This document shows, piece after piece, positions 22,930-34,404 of a stretch of DNA of 64,000 nucleotides; position 1 is the first letter of the stretch; each line of letters starts with the position of its first letter. The DNA is from Micrasema longulum. Its lineage: Eukaryota > Arthropoda > Insecta > Trichoptera > Brachycentridae. The stretch lies in NCBI GenBank assembly GCA_022494885.1, contig JAGVSM010003712.1:1-64000 (forward strand). The letters run 5' to 3'. The notes below the pieces were generated by a model. That model had not been told where the DNA came from. It worked only from the letters and a program-made list of their open reading frames with translations, and ran no database searches. Made by a program: the position numbers and the translations under genes.

Positions 22930-24110
22930 AAGGCCAAACATGTTGCGTTTTTCTAGCAACGTATTTTTATTAATTTTATTTTTTACATTTATGTATGAAA
23001 ACATTTCTCCGCAATATCCATATTGATTTCGAAAATACAATGAATTATTCTAAATCCATTTATTTTTATCGGTATTTATAGTATGTGCTATTTCCCTATA
23101 TTAAAAACAAATAATTTGGTACCAAAAAAGTCAAATATATAAATTACCGAAAACGATTAGGGCAAGTCTGGTCATAAAAAAGTCAATAAGATATTGTTTT
23201 AAATTGAATATTACAACCAAAATTATCTTCTTTTTTCAAAAAAAATAATACAATTCTATAAAAAAAGTTTTCAACTAAAGTATTTAATTTATTTTTTTTA
23301 AGTATTACCGAAGGCATAATTTTAAGTAGAAACAAAGGAAAATGTCACAAAAGTGTACGTGATTTAAAATGCTTGTATTTCTTTTCAAAATCAAAAAAAT
23401 AAAATTTGGCTACGGCCACTTTCATGTTCAATTTATTATCTTCAAATTATTAAAACAAATTTTAGTTCAATACTTAGTCTTTATTGAGATCCCAGATACC
23501 TAAGATAAGTCTAAATTTGAAATGACGTAATCTGCCGGTCTAAAAGTAATTATATTTTAGTTACATAAAACTTTTAAGTATATTTTTTAAACTAAAATAC
23601 CTTTAAAAATTATTGTTTTTTTTATTTTTTTAAAATGGCAAAATAGTATGATTTCCTAATTTTGCGTTCGTTTTACCAGACTACAGCCTTAAATCAGTGT
23701 TAAAAAATATGTTTAATTGAACTATTTGACTGTGTTATTTGAAAAACCGTATAAAAATAGTTTAAAACGAAGTTCCAGTGCATTTCTAAATTGGTTAGGG
23801 GTGTTTCTAAAGAATGGTTGCCTTATTAGTGTTATGCGGGTAGGAGTAACCTACCCCGTATAATAAATAATAATAAGGGTGAGAACTTGTAGGTATTTAT
23901 GTAGGTACCCCCAATTAAAATTTATCGTTGAAAGATAAAAGTAACAGAGGGGATGTTTAACAATTCTTCCCATGAGCTAACTAACCTCAATTCGTTATTC
24001 AGATGTACTGTCAGGCCGAAAAACTTTTTAAAGTATTATTTGACTTTAAATTAAACATAAAAGATTTCTGTGTCCGTGGAGTTGTCTGTGAAAGATAACT
24101 AGTGCACTAT
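22930..24110. other. AT-rich intergenic stretch
   Basis: No gene, tRNA or recognisable repeat seen. Confidence 0.4.
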
Positions 24111-24480
24111 TTATTTATTTTATTTTATTTTATTTGGGATACCAACAGTTCTACATACATATTTATAGTAAACAAACAGATATAGTGTATAAACTAATAA
24201 CAGATTTCCACAAAGTACTTGTATAAAGTTAGTAAAGAAAATATATTACACATTATTTCATTCAAATTATTTATTGACAATTCTTGATGGAATTCCATTG
24301 TAATGATGTAATAACTTATATTAACATATAAGTTATTAATTTTAAAAATACTTGTAATAAATAAAAAAATAATGCAATAATAAAATTTAAAAAAAAATAC
24401 ACATAAGTTGATACATATGAAAATGTTATTTTTATGAACTCGTAAATATTTTTCAGTAATCAAAGATTTTTATTTATTTT
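24111..24480 (-). mobile_element. LINE 3' tail (jockey-like), uninterrupted reference copy
   Basis: It carries TATTTTATTTTATTTGGG, AACAGTTCTACATACATA, AAACAAACAGATATAGTG and ACTAATAACAGATTTCC in order. The same series occurs at 61968-62260, but there it is interrupted by another element. Confidence 0.55.
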
Positions 24481-24734
24481 TAAGAACAGTAAGTTATTGA
24501 AAATTGGGCGGGATTAGGACAAGGATGCTTGAAGAGAGGATAAGGAAGGGAAGGGAGATGTATATATTTATTATTATAATGTCTACCAAGTTACAAAATT
24601 CGTTTTTAGTGTAAATTTTAAATCTGAAAGAGTGATGTTTGTGTGATCTATGTCTTCAAATTTTGTATTGTATACGGATGATTTTAACTCAATGCCGATG
24701 GTTATTCTAAAATGTCATTAATTATCATCATAAT

Positions 24735-24870
24735 TCTTCTGTCAACACCAATTGGTGCACTAGGCACTGCATTGGTATCAATTGTAGCAAATCTGAATTA
24801 TTTTTATTACATGGAAGGTAAGATGATCAGTCTTACGCTTCTGGTGATAGTCCAGGGAATTAAGAATTAT
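24735..24870 (-). repeat. SINE family A, 3' part
   Basis: Minus-oriented: TCATCATAATTCTTCTG tail, CACCAATTGGTGCACTAGG, CACTGCATTGGTA, TACATGGAAGGTAAGATGA. Matches the 3' half of the copy at 32060-32290. Confidence 0.55.
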
Positions 24871-25189
24871 TATTAGAACTATACTACATACAAAATTCCA
24901 AAACAAGACGAGGACAGTCGAGACTAATAAACCATGGACTGAAATTATACAATAAACTACCAGACAAAACTAAGCAAAAGACTCAGACAAACTTTTCAAA
25001 AGTCGTAAAAAATATGATTATCAACAACAGAGTATATGTAAATAAAAAATTATACATAATTTTTGTAAAATGAATGTAATAATCCGTAGAGGTTAATAAA
25101 TACATTTGAAAATAAAAAAATAAAAAATATAGTGTAAAACAATTTTTTTTTTTTCACGTTAACTATGCCGGAAATTGAGCGCTTAGCAA

Positions 25190-25590
25190 ATACTAAACTG
25201 TGTATGCATCTGTGTCCAAGCAGATGAAGAATACAGTTCTGTATGTGAAATAGAACCAGAACCCTGGACATGTATTATCGACTCGATGGCTGCTCTCAGG
25301 GTAAAGTCCTGAATAAGAAAATCGAGCGCACATACGTCCGCCTCGTTGTGTAGGGGTTGGCGCGTTCGCCTATCATTCTTGAGGTCCTGGGCTCGACTCC
25401 TGGCAGGGTGGACGTGAAATATGATTTTAAAGGTTTTTTGTACTGCAATATTTCATTGTTATTGGAGTGGGACCTGAAGCGTACGAGTGATTAGCTTACC
25501 TTCCAGTATCAAAAGTGATCCTAATACGCGGAAATTAAAGTAGGTACCTTTTGCACCACTGCGTACGGACACGGAAGTGATGACGAGGAC
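25190..25590 (+). repeat. SINE family A, near complete with upstream module
   Basis: Module (25205-25325): ATACAGTTCTGTATGTG, ATCGACTCGATGGCTGCTC, CCTGAATAAGAAAATCGAG. tRNA-like head (about 25340-25415): GTAGGGGTTGGCGCG and B-box GGCTCGACTCC. Body: TGCAATATTTCATTG, GGACCTGAAGCG, CTTACCTTCCAG, then GCACCACTGCGTACGG and a GATGACGAGG tail. It is tRNA-derived by its A/B boxes and is not a functional tRNA. Confidence 0.65.
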
Positions 25591-25626
25591 AGATTAAGAA
25601 AACGCTAACATTTCTTATTCGACCAT

Positions 25627-25818
25627 TTAATTGAACGGGTGGGTTTTGTTTGCTTCTAAAATTCTCAAATAATATTCCGTAATAAGGTCCTCGTCGGCGT
25701 CGGCGTCGGCGTCGGCGTCACCCAGATCATAAGACGATGACGCACAAAGCTTGTAATGGAAGTGACGCGTGGCGCATGACGCAGGGGAAATTCGCAAGAA
25801 TAGGAACACCAAAACCAT
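25627..25818 (-). CDS. Uncharacterised 63-codon ORF, possible secreted peptide or exon
   Basis: Start MVLVFLFLRISPASC looks like a short signal sequence, followed by ATRHFHYKLCASSSYDLG, a (DA)4 acidic run and LITEYYLRILEANKTHPFN. There is an in-frame stop upstream of the ATG. The segment is GC-rich against its surroundings. The DA run comes from a GGCGTC hexanucleotide repeat at 25691-25720, which by itself can create open frames. I do not recognise a family. Confidence 0.25.
   Translation of the reverse strand: MVLVFLFLRISPASCATRHFHYKLCASSSYDLGDADADADADEDLITEYYLRILEANKTHPFN
25691..25720. repeat. GGCGTC hexanucleotide microsatellite
   Basis: Four to five tandem GGCGTC units in otherwise AT-rich DNA. 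Confidence 0.8.
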
Positions 25819-25849
25819 GTTTTTTTTCCTTAAAGTTACTTTTCAATGA

Positions 25850-28040
25850 ATTATCCATTGTTAGTCATTCGGAAAAATATATTTTGTAATATTTTGCAAT
25901 AATTGTAGCACGGGGACAGTGAAAGCACTACCTCTACGTACCCGAAAACCGCTTTAAAGACCGTGGGTCGTCCTATCGGTTTCACTCATGCAAAAAAACT
26001 TTTTTGTCAATAAACGAATAACTCAATTGAACAATTTTGTAAGCCGCGATTTTAATATGACTTAACTTGCCCCTTCACTGTGAGTAAATAATATGGAGAG
26101 TTTACATATCGCATCTTTAGGACGAAAACGACTCAACTGAAAAAAACAATTTTTAGGAAAACTGCAAAAAAATAATGTAAATTGTGACACCTTCGTATTC
26201 TTTCGTCGATTGCTTCGTATTTTTCGAAGTAAGCACCAAATTTTGAGTTAAAAGTTATACTGAAGGCATTCAGCTATGAATCTATGAAAAAAAAGCGTGA
26301 TAAAAATAAATCATTAAAAGTTTAAACAAGATATTTATTTAATGAGTCATTATTAGATTGAAAAAAAAACAAACAAACAAATGCACTTTGATAAATAAGA
26401 CATTGACATAATTTTTATTAGGTCAGATTAGGTAACCAAACACATATTTTTATTTATTCACGAAATGACATAAACTTAAATAAGTCACTAAGATTATGGG
26501 TAAGTCGGAACGAAACAATCACAAAGCTAAATTGGTCCTTTTAATATTAAAAAAAATAAAGTAAAGTTTCCATTTGCATCGGAATAAAATCGACTCAACC
26601 GACTTTCGGTCCCTATATGTTTGTCTGCGTTGCGTCCTTAACACAGCAATATAAACACAACACAAATAGCGCCGCTACCGTACTGACATGGAATCTACAT
26701 TCTCTGAGTAACAAAGAGACCGATGTAACGGTTTTGTTCTATTCCCACCCGAACGTTGCATTTTTTAAAACGCAGAAAGATGGATAATGTTCATTTAAGT
26801 CGTTTTATGATCTTAACTCATTTTAAGGTTATTTAAATTTAGTCGTTTTCGTTCTAAATGCGCGTTATATAGGATATTATCATTCTTCCTCATTAGTATA
26901 AAGTTTAAGTTTTTATCGAGTAGAGGTCGATTCAAATTTTACTCGAAAACAGGAATAACCTTGAAATCGCATCTAAAATGACGTGTCCTAGTTTCAGGCC
27001 GCACGAATCGCCGTTTCGGAAAGGTGACGGACAAACAAACAAACTCAACACAGGACTTTAGTTCCATGGAGTTGGGATTATTATCCCAATAAATGTAACA
27101 TAAGTATATTGCGAATAAAATGATTTAATAAATAAAAAATAAACACACAGGTGTATTTTCAGTTTTATAAAATAAATGAAGGCAAATTATAGAAAAAAAA
27201 ATTGAAATAACCCTGCAATAATAAATACACAGGTACATATTTAAAAGTATTTACAATGTAAATTAATATCCATTTGGCAATTCTCGACCTGAGTACGGCC
27301 CATTGTTTTGCTGCGAACTGTATCTAACTTAATACCCAATAGTCATATAATAGTTTTCCTACGTTTGGGCTCCTCTATAGCTTGGCGCATTATTACTCTG
27401 AGGTATTTTCAGGATCTGAATGCATTGGTTCTTTCATAATAAGACTTAGATTTTTCAAAATCAATAAACTGGATACGAAAATCAAAATGTCATTTCATCA
27501 AATTCTGGATTTGCATCCGTCTGCCTCTGAGGTACAAATATATAGTATATAGTCAATGTTAGTTCCACGTTTCTGTAGACGAAATATATTTAACACTGAC
27601 TCCATATCAGCGTACAAATAGTCACGGACATTAATAATAATCTCGTTAGCAATAGTTTTAAATGCGATTGGCCGATAAAGGATAATAATTGCACATTATT
27701 TATCTTCCTCTACAAAACCGATAAAAAAATACTCCCGTCAGACATAAAAAGTACGCTTCGCGTGGGAACTGGGAACATAACAGCTAAGCGGGAGTCTCGG
27801 GTTTAAATCCGGGTTGGTGTTTAACCCACACCAGCGAGATTACAAAATAATTATACAATATTACAACACGTGTTGTAATAGCGTTTGGATAATAACACAT
27901 AACAAAATAAGGTTCAATATTACATTTTTAGAACAGTTATTTAAGTGAAAAGCTTCTCAAGAACTGTTTACTTTTACAATTTCAATTGATTTATTTAATA
28001 CGTTTAAGTGCATTTCCAAAAATATATTAAAGGCATACAC
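25850..28040. other. Long stretch without recognised features
   Basis: AT-rich, with a few GC-richer spots (25915-25980, 26600-26700). A TCTCGGGTTTAAATCC tRNA-like B-box at about 27795 may be an old SINE head. No gene found. Confidence 0.4.
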
Positions 28041-28044
28041 ATCA

Positions 28045-28200
28045 CGAAAAAAAAAAGGTTTTCTACTACCACTACCATCACGCCATTTCTCCGTAGGAAT
28101 AGGCAGATAGAGTGTACCGCCACACACGTCTATCCTGGCATACATTTCTAGCGTCTTCCACATCATACTATCTTAAGTCAGTACTGATTTTACATTTTCT
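28045..28200 (-). mobile_element. RTE-type LINE, extreme 3' end
   Basis: CTACCACTACCATCACGCC, TTTCTCCGTAGGAATAGG and CGTCTATCCTGGCATACAT match the copies at 43885 and 49195. The ACTACC-type repeat is the 3' tail. Confidence 0.6.
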
Positions 28201-28479
28201 ATACTGGCAACTCATATAAGACTGTAAATATTCCGTTCCTTCCCAAATCCTTCCTTTTTCAAATTCTCTTGCTTCTACCGTCCTGTGAGCAAGTTACATG
28301 TGACAAGTTGCCTCTCTGATAAATCTTTATCATATACTGCGTCAGCATATTCGTCCAAAGTGATGTGTACTGTTATACAAACAGCTAAATTATACAGTTC
28401 ATCATCATCTACACAATATCGCAATGGTGAAGTGCTTCATATAGGTGGAAACTTGAGTTTAAATCCGACCAGTATATTC

Positions 28480-28955
28480 ATATATGTAAAAAACATCACC
28501 TATTGCCTCTGCAAAAACGTCCTCTTTCCTCCTCGTCAAAAATTGCCTCTGATTCAATCGACTGTTCTGAACTACTATGCAAACTTTCTATCAATGTTCC
28601 TTCCAAAGTTTTAAGAAATAACCCTCTTCTTCACATACCTCTTGTTTCATCTAATTATAGGCAAAATTCATGTTTATGGCGAACTTTTAATAATTTTAAT
28701 GTAATAAATAAATCATTGAACATAGATTTATTTGCAAATAATCTTAATGACGTACGGCGTTTGCTTTCGAAATAATTCGTAGTATTTTTTCTTTTTTTTT
28801 AAATTTACATTAAATTACTATTCATTTTATGTTCGAGAATCTCTTTTAACCCACTGTGATGCTACTTGTGAAAACTAGTAATTGGCTTATTTGTTATATA
28901 TATATATAAGATAATTATAGCTGTTGGCTATCTAAAAAATAAAATAAAAAATAAG
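28480..28955 (+). mobile_element. Jockey/R1-like LINE C-terminus and 3'UTR
   Basis: Reads VPSKVLRNNPLLHIPLVSSN, YRQNSCLWRTFNNFN, then NNLNDVRRLLSK stop at 28772, the usual end of such pols. A 3'UTR with a short (TA)n run ends AAAAAATAAAATAAAAAATAAG. Confidence 0.65.
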
Positions 28956-29164
28956 AATCAATCGGAAGAACTTTAAAAGTGAGTAACAATTTCCATACCG
29001 TCCACTAAACTATAATTCCCGCTATTATCAGTGCTCAATGACTGAGAGGCATTGAACTGACCAAACATTCGTTTTTGGTCCTTCGAGCCGGAATAATATC
29101 AATTGTTTCCTAAAATTCATTCCCGATTCCTATTACAGTCTCATTTGAAGTTTTTATCGTTGTT

Positions 29165-29330
29165 CATTTGTCTTTTTTCCACCGGTGATGCCCAAATTCA
29201 TACTTCTTGTCATACATGCCCTAAGTTTTGCCTGCTTTTGACATGATCAGACTTAGGATTTTGGTTTATCTTGTCATGCGTATTCCTTGGTCGTCCTCGT
29301 CCAACGTTACCGTTCATTCTCGGCATATTA
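29165..29330 (-). mobile_element. RTE-type LINE fragment
   Basis: Minus strand reads RMNGNVGRGRPRNTHDKIN, then DHVKSRQNLGHV, the same region as in 49195-49745. Confidence 0.6.
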
Positions 29331-29395
29331 TTATTATGGATAACTTATATATCGCCATTTTCGTAATATAATACCTCAAGGGCGCTATTTTGTGT
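29330..29395 (-). repeat. L2-like LINE 3' hairpin end, solo
   Basis: ATTATTATTATGGATAACTT, ATATCGCCATTTTCG, CCTCAAGGGCGCTAT: the same terminal structure as at 37960-38020, inverted. Confidence 0.6.
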
Positions 29396-29499
29396 GTATG
29401 TATTTTTAACATTTTGAATTTGAAATTCAAGCAAAACAATTTATGCATGTTTTACCATTGCGAAGAAAATTTTATGCTCTACAAGGTATTGCGTTTTTT

Positions 29500-29640
29500 T
29501 ACGTTGTACGTATTATTTTTAATGGAATGTCAAGTAGACGAAATTGTGCATTTTCGACACCTTCTGTTCGCGTTTAATCAAGGAAATAAAGCTGCTAAAG
29601 ATGTTTGAAATATTTGCGCAGTGTAAGGTGAAGAAGCTAT
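29500..29640 (+). pseudogene. Mariner-type transposase N-terminal relic
   Basis: Reads VDEIVHFRHLLFAFNQGNKA, AKDV, stop, NICAV, stop, GEEAMN. This is the start of the helix-turn-helix of mariner-family transposases (the family pattern is xHxRxxxxFxFxxGxxAxxAxxxICxVYGExA). It carries two stops and is cut off after about 45 codons. Confidence 0.5.
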
Positions 29641-30580
29641 GAATTATTGTAAAATAATGAAGGAGAATACATTATTGACAAAAAAGTATATTTGCGTACT
29701 TACCTACTTTTACAAAAAATATTTCGATTTTGGGGATATTTCAAACTAGTATTTTTCATGAGTGTGAAAAAGTCCTATTTTAATTCCCATTAAAGTCAAT
29801 CCCTTATCTTACAAGTAAATTATCAAGGGTACACAGGAAACCCTTGGCTTTTATTAACACCAAGATAACATTACTATAGATAAGGTATGATTTATGGACA
29901 CGTAAAATTACATTTCATTAGCCTATATACAGATTATGCTGGGATGTTGGAATAAAACCGCATCGTTGGATATAAAATAATTTAAATAAATAAAAAATAA
30001 AAAAAATCTCCTAATTCAATTGCAGAACTTATAATATGCCAAATTCGGTGATTAACATTACTTATAACTGTTGTAATTTTTTAAACTGTATAATAATGTT
30101 TTGAGTGTGTCCAAATGTTTGCAGACTGGCTGAATTTCCTCTCTATTAGATCTAAATTTGTTGCAACAGAGAGGGAAATTTTTTTTTGAGAAGGGAATAT
30201 AGAAGTTAAGGCATTTACAAGGCTTATGACCTGTCATTGGATGGTTTAGTAACAAATTTAGATCTAAATAACTTCCTAGGTAGAAAATCCAGCCTGTTTA
30301 AAAACATTCGGATATACTCAAAACAATTTGAATTTGACCCACACAATAAAGGTTTTACCACTTGCCACTTTACACACTGTGTAACATTCACCATTCTGCC
30401 TATGTTTGAACATTCACATTTCCTCAACTCATCCGTCTGTTGACTCTTGTGATGTATAAGAGCAAAAACCTTTATCATGTGTGTGAGATTCATCCGACTG
30501 AATCAATTCATCTACTAGGCAACGCCTGAAAACAATTTTCTAATTTTTCATACTTCTTCTTTTACTAGGTGGTTAATTCA

Positions 30581-31001
30581 ACAATGTTTTGAGTTTGTCC
30601 AAATGCTTGCAGACTGGCTGGATTTTATCCCTAGGGAGTTATTCATATTTAAATATATTTCAACAGACAAGGAAAACATTGTTGATAAGGGAATATGAAA
30701 GTCTGGGTATTTACAGGGCATATGACCTGTCATTGGGTGGTTTAAGTGGCCAATTTTCCCTCTTAAAGAGTTGAGGAAATGTGAATGTTTAAACATGGGC
30801 AGAATGGTGAATGTTACTCAGTGTGTAAAGTGGCCAGTAAACCAGCCAATGACAGGTCATAAGCCCTGTAAATGCCTAGACTTCCATATTCCCTTATCAA
30901 CAATGTTTTCCCTCTCTGCTGAAATAAATTTAAATATGAATAACTCCCTAGTGAGGAAATCCAACCAGTCTGCAAGCATTTGGACGTACTCGAAACATTG
31001 T
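30581..31001. repeat. Fold-back unit 2: ~170-bp arms, ~78-bp loop
   Basis: The left arm begins ACAATGTTTTGAGTTTGTCC and ends GTGGTTTAAGTGGCCA. The right arm is its diverged reverse complement, TGGCCAGTAAACCAGCC to CGAAACATTGT. Confidence 0.8.
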
Positions 31002-31514
31002 CACATAATATTACTTTGGAACCCATTTTTTACTACGTTTTACAAAGTACCGCGTAAAAAAGTACCATGGCGGATAGGTTTCTTTGTACCTATAAAAATT
31101 AATTCAGGATTTTAAAGAAAAATTCATTGTGTATTATTGAACCTTATTTTTTAAAAATAAAAAATGACTTGAAAATAGTTTTAAAAATTGCGCAAAAAGG
31201 TTATTTACTTTATTATAATGTATTATACGCCAATCAAGTAAAATAGCGAAAGAGGAATGTTATAATTATATCACGCATTACACGTCATTGGCTGGTTTAA
31301 GTGGCCGCTTTACACGCTGTGTAACATTCTCCATTTTGCCCATATTCGAACATCTATATTCCTTAAATTATTTCATCTCTTGAAGTTAAAGAGCTGAAAC
31401 CTTTATTTATGCGGGTGAGATTCATCTCATTGAATTATTTCACCTTCATACTAGGCAACGCCTGAAATTTTTATTTTTTCAATTTCAGTCTTTTTTCATG
31501 GACCAGGTGGACTA

Positions 31515-31995
31515 ATCATCAATATTTTGAGTTTGTACAAATTTTTGTAGACAAGCACTGGATTCAACTCCCTGGGGAGCTGTTAATATTAACATATTAC
31601 AACAGTGATGAATAACATTTTAGAGAAGGTAATGTACAAGTCTAGGCATCTACAGGGCTTATGACCTGTCGTTGCCCGGTTTATGAGGTCAGCTGGAAAT
31701 AATTTAATGGGATGAATCTCTTCCGCTAAAATGAAGATTTCAGCTCTTTAACTTCACAGACATCAATCAATATGTTCAAATATGGGCAGAATGGTGAATT
31801 TTACAAAGTGTGTAAAGTGGCCACTTAAACCAGCCAATGATAGGTCATAACCCCTGTAGATGCCTAGACTTCTATATGACCTTCTCTTAAATGTTCTTCA
31901 TCTCTGTTGTAATATGTTAATATTAACAGATCCCCAGGGAGTTGAATCCAGTCCTTGTCTACAAAAATTTAGACAAACTCAAAATATTGTTGATA
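31515..31995. repeat. Fold-back unit 3: ~169-bp arms, ~142-bp loop
   Basis: The left arm begins ATCATCAATATTTTGAG and ends GTCGTTGCCCGGTTTA. The right arm runs TAAACCAGCCAATGATAGG to CAAAATATTGTTGATAT. The arms share TTAATATTAACA and CTCCCTGGGGA blocks. Confidence 0.8.
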
Positions 31996-32059
31996 TCACG
32001 AATTGTTAAACTAATGTTTAAAAAAAACAATTTTAGAACTGTGTTATTTCGAATTTCTG

Positions 32060-32290
32060 TGTCGGCCTCGTGGTGTAATGGTCAGCGCGTTTGCCTACCA
32101 TGCGAGACGTCTCGGGTTCGATTCCCGGCATGGTTTATTTAAGAGGGTGTTTTCACACCAGAATAAGTCATAGTCCGTGGACTGGTTCCTGAAGCGTAGG
32201 ACTGATCACCTTACCTTCATGCAACAAAAATGTACCAATACAGTGCCCTATGCACCTAGCATTAGGTGCGGAAAGGGAATGATGATGAAT
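32060..32290 (+). repeat. SINE family A, complete from tRNA head to tail
   Basis: The tRNA-like head 32061-32136 (GCCTCGTGGTGTAATGG, GTCAGCGCGTTTGCC; B-box GGTTCGATTCC at 32115-32125) is followed by the body GGTTCCTGAAGCG, GATCACCTTACCTTCATG, CAGTGCCCTATGCACC and an AATGATGATGA tail. This copy lacks the upstream module, so it marks the real SINE start. Confidence 0.7.
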
Positions 32291-32299
32291 GTACAATTA

Positions 32300-33370
32300 A
32301 TATGAGGATTGTAACTATTATGGCTACTGATATTTAGTATTTTAGTTAAAAGTTTGATTCGACTCACGATAAGACATTTTGATTTGATTTTTGACATTGA
32401 ATGACCTAAAAATAGCTGTTTTAACCGATCTTCTCCTGACACATTTCCTATGTCAGCAATAAAAAGTAAAAAAATAGAAGGACTAACTCGCTTCTATTCC
32501 AGACGAGATCTTGAAAAAACATCAAAAGAGACTCACGTCCGAGTCACGGCGTATACTAAATGTATTGTAGCGATCGAAAATATTAATCGGCGAACGACAA
32601 ATTACCTAAAAGTTTGAATATCAACAGTAACGCAACAAAAAAATATAACAAATAAAATATACAGAGAATAAAATCAATGACAGATATCCACAGAAATACA
32701 TGAAATACTCGTACAAACATGTGAGTGTGTTTGTGTGAGTGTAAGTGTAAGTGTGTGAGTGGGTGTTATAATAGAATGTGGGTGGACATGTGTGTAAATA
32801 TCATTGCAAGAGTGTCAAAAATATATATAATATTCAGATTTAGATATAAAATAAGATTTAATAATAGAAACTACCGAGTATTGGACAAAAATATGTGTTT
32901 TAAAATACGCATTTTAAATGTTATTTTGTTACAATTAAAGAAATCAATAAAGGGAAAGTTCAAATTATACTCACGAGCTAAGCGTATAAGTGGAGAGTTC
33001 TGGGCATAGTTCGTACGAACGCTGGCACATGTAAATATTTTATTAATACAATATTCGTCGCGGTAAACAATTAACTAATACGTGTAGTTTGCCATCGGGT
33101 GTTCAGACAGTGAAGATGCCCAGGCAGTAATCTCGTATCTTTTATGGATTCGGCCATAGACAAATACACTAATCTCAATGTCGAGAGAGGAACTAAAAAC
33201 TCTAATTCATGTAATTGGCTAACATCGAATATTAATCGTTTGCATGTTTTTTTTTATAATATCGACAGTGCCAGAACGTGTACAAGATCTACGCAATTGG
33301 TTTCCAGTTTCAGTGCTACAGAGCAGCGTTTATTTGGTATTTTTAGAAACATTTTGAAATAAGTTACCCA
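32300..33370. other. AT-rich stretch without gene
   Basis: It holds a GTGAGTGTAAGTGT-type microsatellite at 32718-32765. Nothing else recognised. Confidence 0.4.
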
Positions 33371-33371
33371 T

Positions 33372-33560
33372 CTTTATATATATATAATTCTTCTGTACGT
33401 GTGATGTCACTGAACTTTTTCTAAACGGCTTAACCGATTTACGTGCGGTTTTTCACCTTGCATTTGTGTTGGGATTATTTTTTTTCCCATCGCGCAACAT
33501 TACGCGGTAGCATCACGAATGCGCGTGGCAAAAGTGAGGCATAGTGGGGGAATTATTGGA
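33372..33560 (+). mobile_element. Helitron-like terminal fragment
   Basis: TATATATATAATTCTTCTG, GTGATGTCACTGAACTT, CTAAACGGCTTAACCGATTT. This string (AACGGCTGRACCGATTT after an AT-rich start) is typical of insect Helitron-type ends. No helicase is in the window. Confidence 0.4.
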
Positions 33561-33654
33561 CACAGTCAGATGTATACAAATATGATTCTACGCTCCTTCT
33601 GGACTATTCTTATTTCTATGTATACAATATAGACTACACTACAATATCATAATT

Positions 33655-33805
33655 GGAAACGAGGAACTAGAATTCCAACCGTCCATGCGCTCTGTAGCTG
33701 CAAGACGTGTTGGGATATTTATTTATTGTATGGCGCCCTTGAGGTGACTTTCACAAAAATGGCGCTGTATAAATTATCCAAACATTATTATTATTATTAT
33801 TATAC
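33655..33805 (+). repeat. Tandem-3'UTR LINE, terminal unit
   Basis: GAACTAGAATTCCAACCGTC, CTCTGTAGCTGCAAGACG, then GGCGCCCTTGAGGTGAC, AAAAATGGCGCTGTATAAAT and (ATT)n. Confidence 0.7.
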
Positions 33806-33899
33806 GATGCAATGTCAACAATAAACAAGGTGGGTTAACTTAGATTTTAAGTATTTTGTCAGCAATCCGACTAGCAACCGTGTATTAAAAATATTATTT

Positions 33900-34100
33900 T
33901 TTTTATTTAAAAAAAAAAAAAAATATTTGCGTTCTTATGATTTACCCAAATATTTAATTTTGAGAGCCATTTTCAACGAGTTGCAAATAACTCAGTATTA
34001 GAAAATGGAATCAAGTTGGGGTAGAGTGGGATTCGAACCACAGACCTTTGGTCCGTGAGTCCGAGACACTAGCCACAGGACCACAACCCGGTTAAATAAT
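33900..34100 (-). repeat. SINE family B copy
   Basis: Minus strand: tRNA-like head AACCGGGTTGTGGTCCTGTG, with GGTCTGTGGTTCGAATCCC as B-box. Body: TGAGTTATTTGCAACTCG. It ends in a poly-A/T-rich tail near 33905. Confidence 0.65.
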
Positions 34101-34404
34101 AATTGGACGTTAGTTGAGTCCGTTGCAGGTTGAAGTGAACTAATTGATATTGTAAAGGTGAAGTAAACTCATTGCTTAGATTTCTGTGATAAGTATAAGC
34201 CAAGAACTTTTTTCTGGTTTCATATGTTAAAAAAAATGCAAAAACCTCGCAGAATTAAAACTTTGAATGCAAAAGTGTGACCAATTTGCCAGGGGAACAG
34301 ATATTAGTCAGTGTATGGCGATAATGGTTGTTACAATAAACAATTATTTGCGCACTCAAAATAAAATGGTTTTTGACACCTGTCAACGCCCTAACCCAAC
34401 TTAT

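Larger units (their letters stand above)
30060..31997. mobile_element. Cluster of fold-back elements (three hairpins)
   Basis: Three successive palindromic units share modules: GTTTTGAGTTTGTCCAAATG, GCAGACTGGCTGGATTTT, CCTAGGGAGTTATTC, GGCTTATGACCTGTCATTGG, CAGAATGGTGAATGTTAC. Arms: 30094-30162 with 30251-30326; 30581-30752 with 30831-31001; 31515-31683 with 31826-31995. The loops also hold inverted sub-modules. ACTAGGCAACGCCTGAAA occurs at 30513 and 31449. No coding potential is visible. Confidence 0.75.

Noticed and set aside
30060..31997. CRISPR-like or regularly spaced array
   Set aside because: The repeats are long, diverged, in both orientations and irregularly spaced, in a eukaryotic genome; they are fold-back elements.
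32061..32136. Functional tRNA gene
   Set aside because: A and B boxes are good, but there is no matching acceptor stem and the same head recurs with the same non-tRNA body at several places, so it is a SINE.
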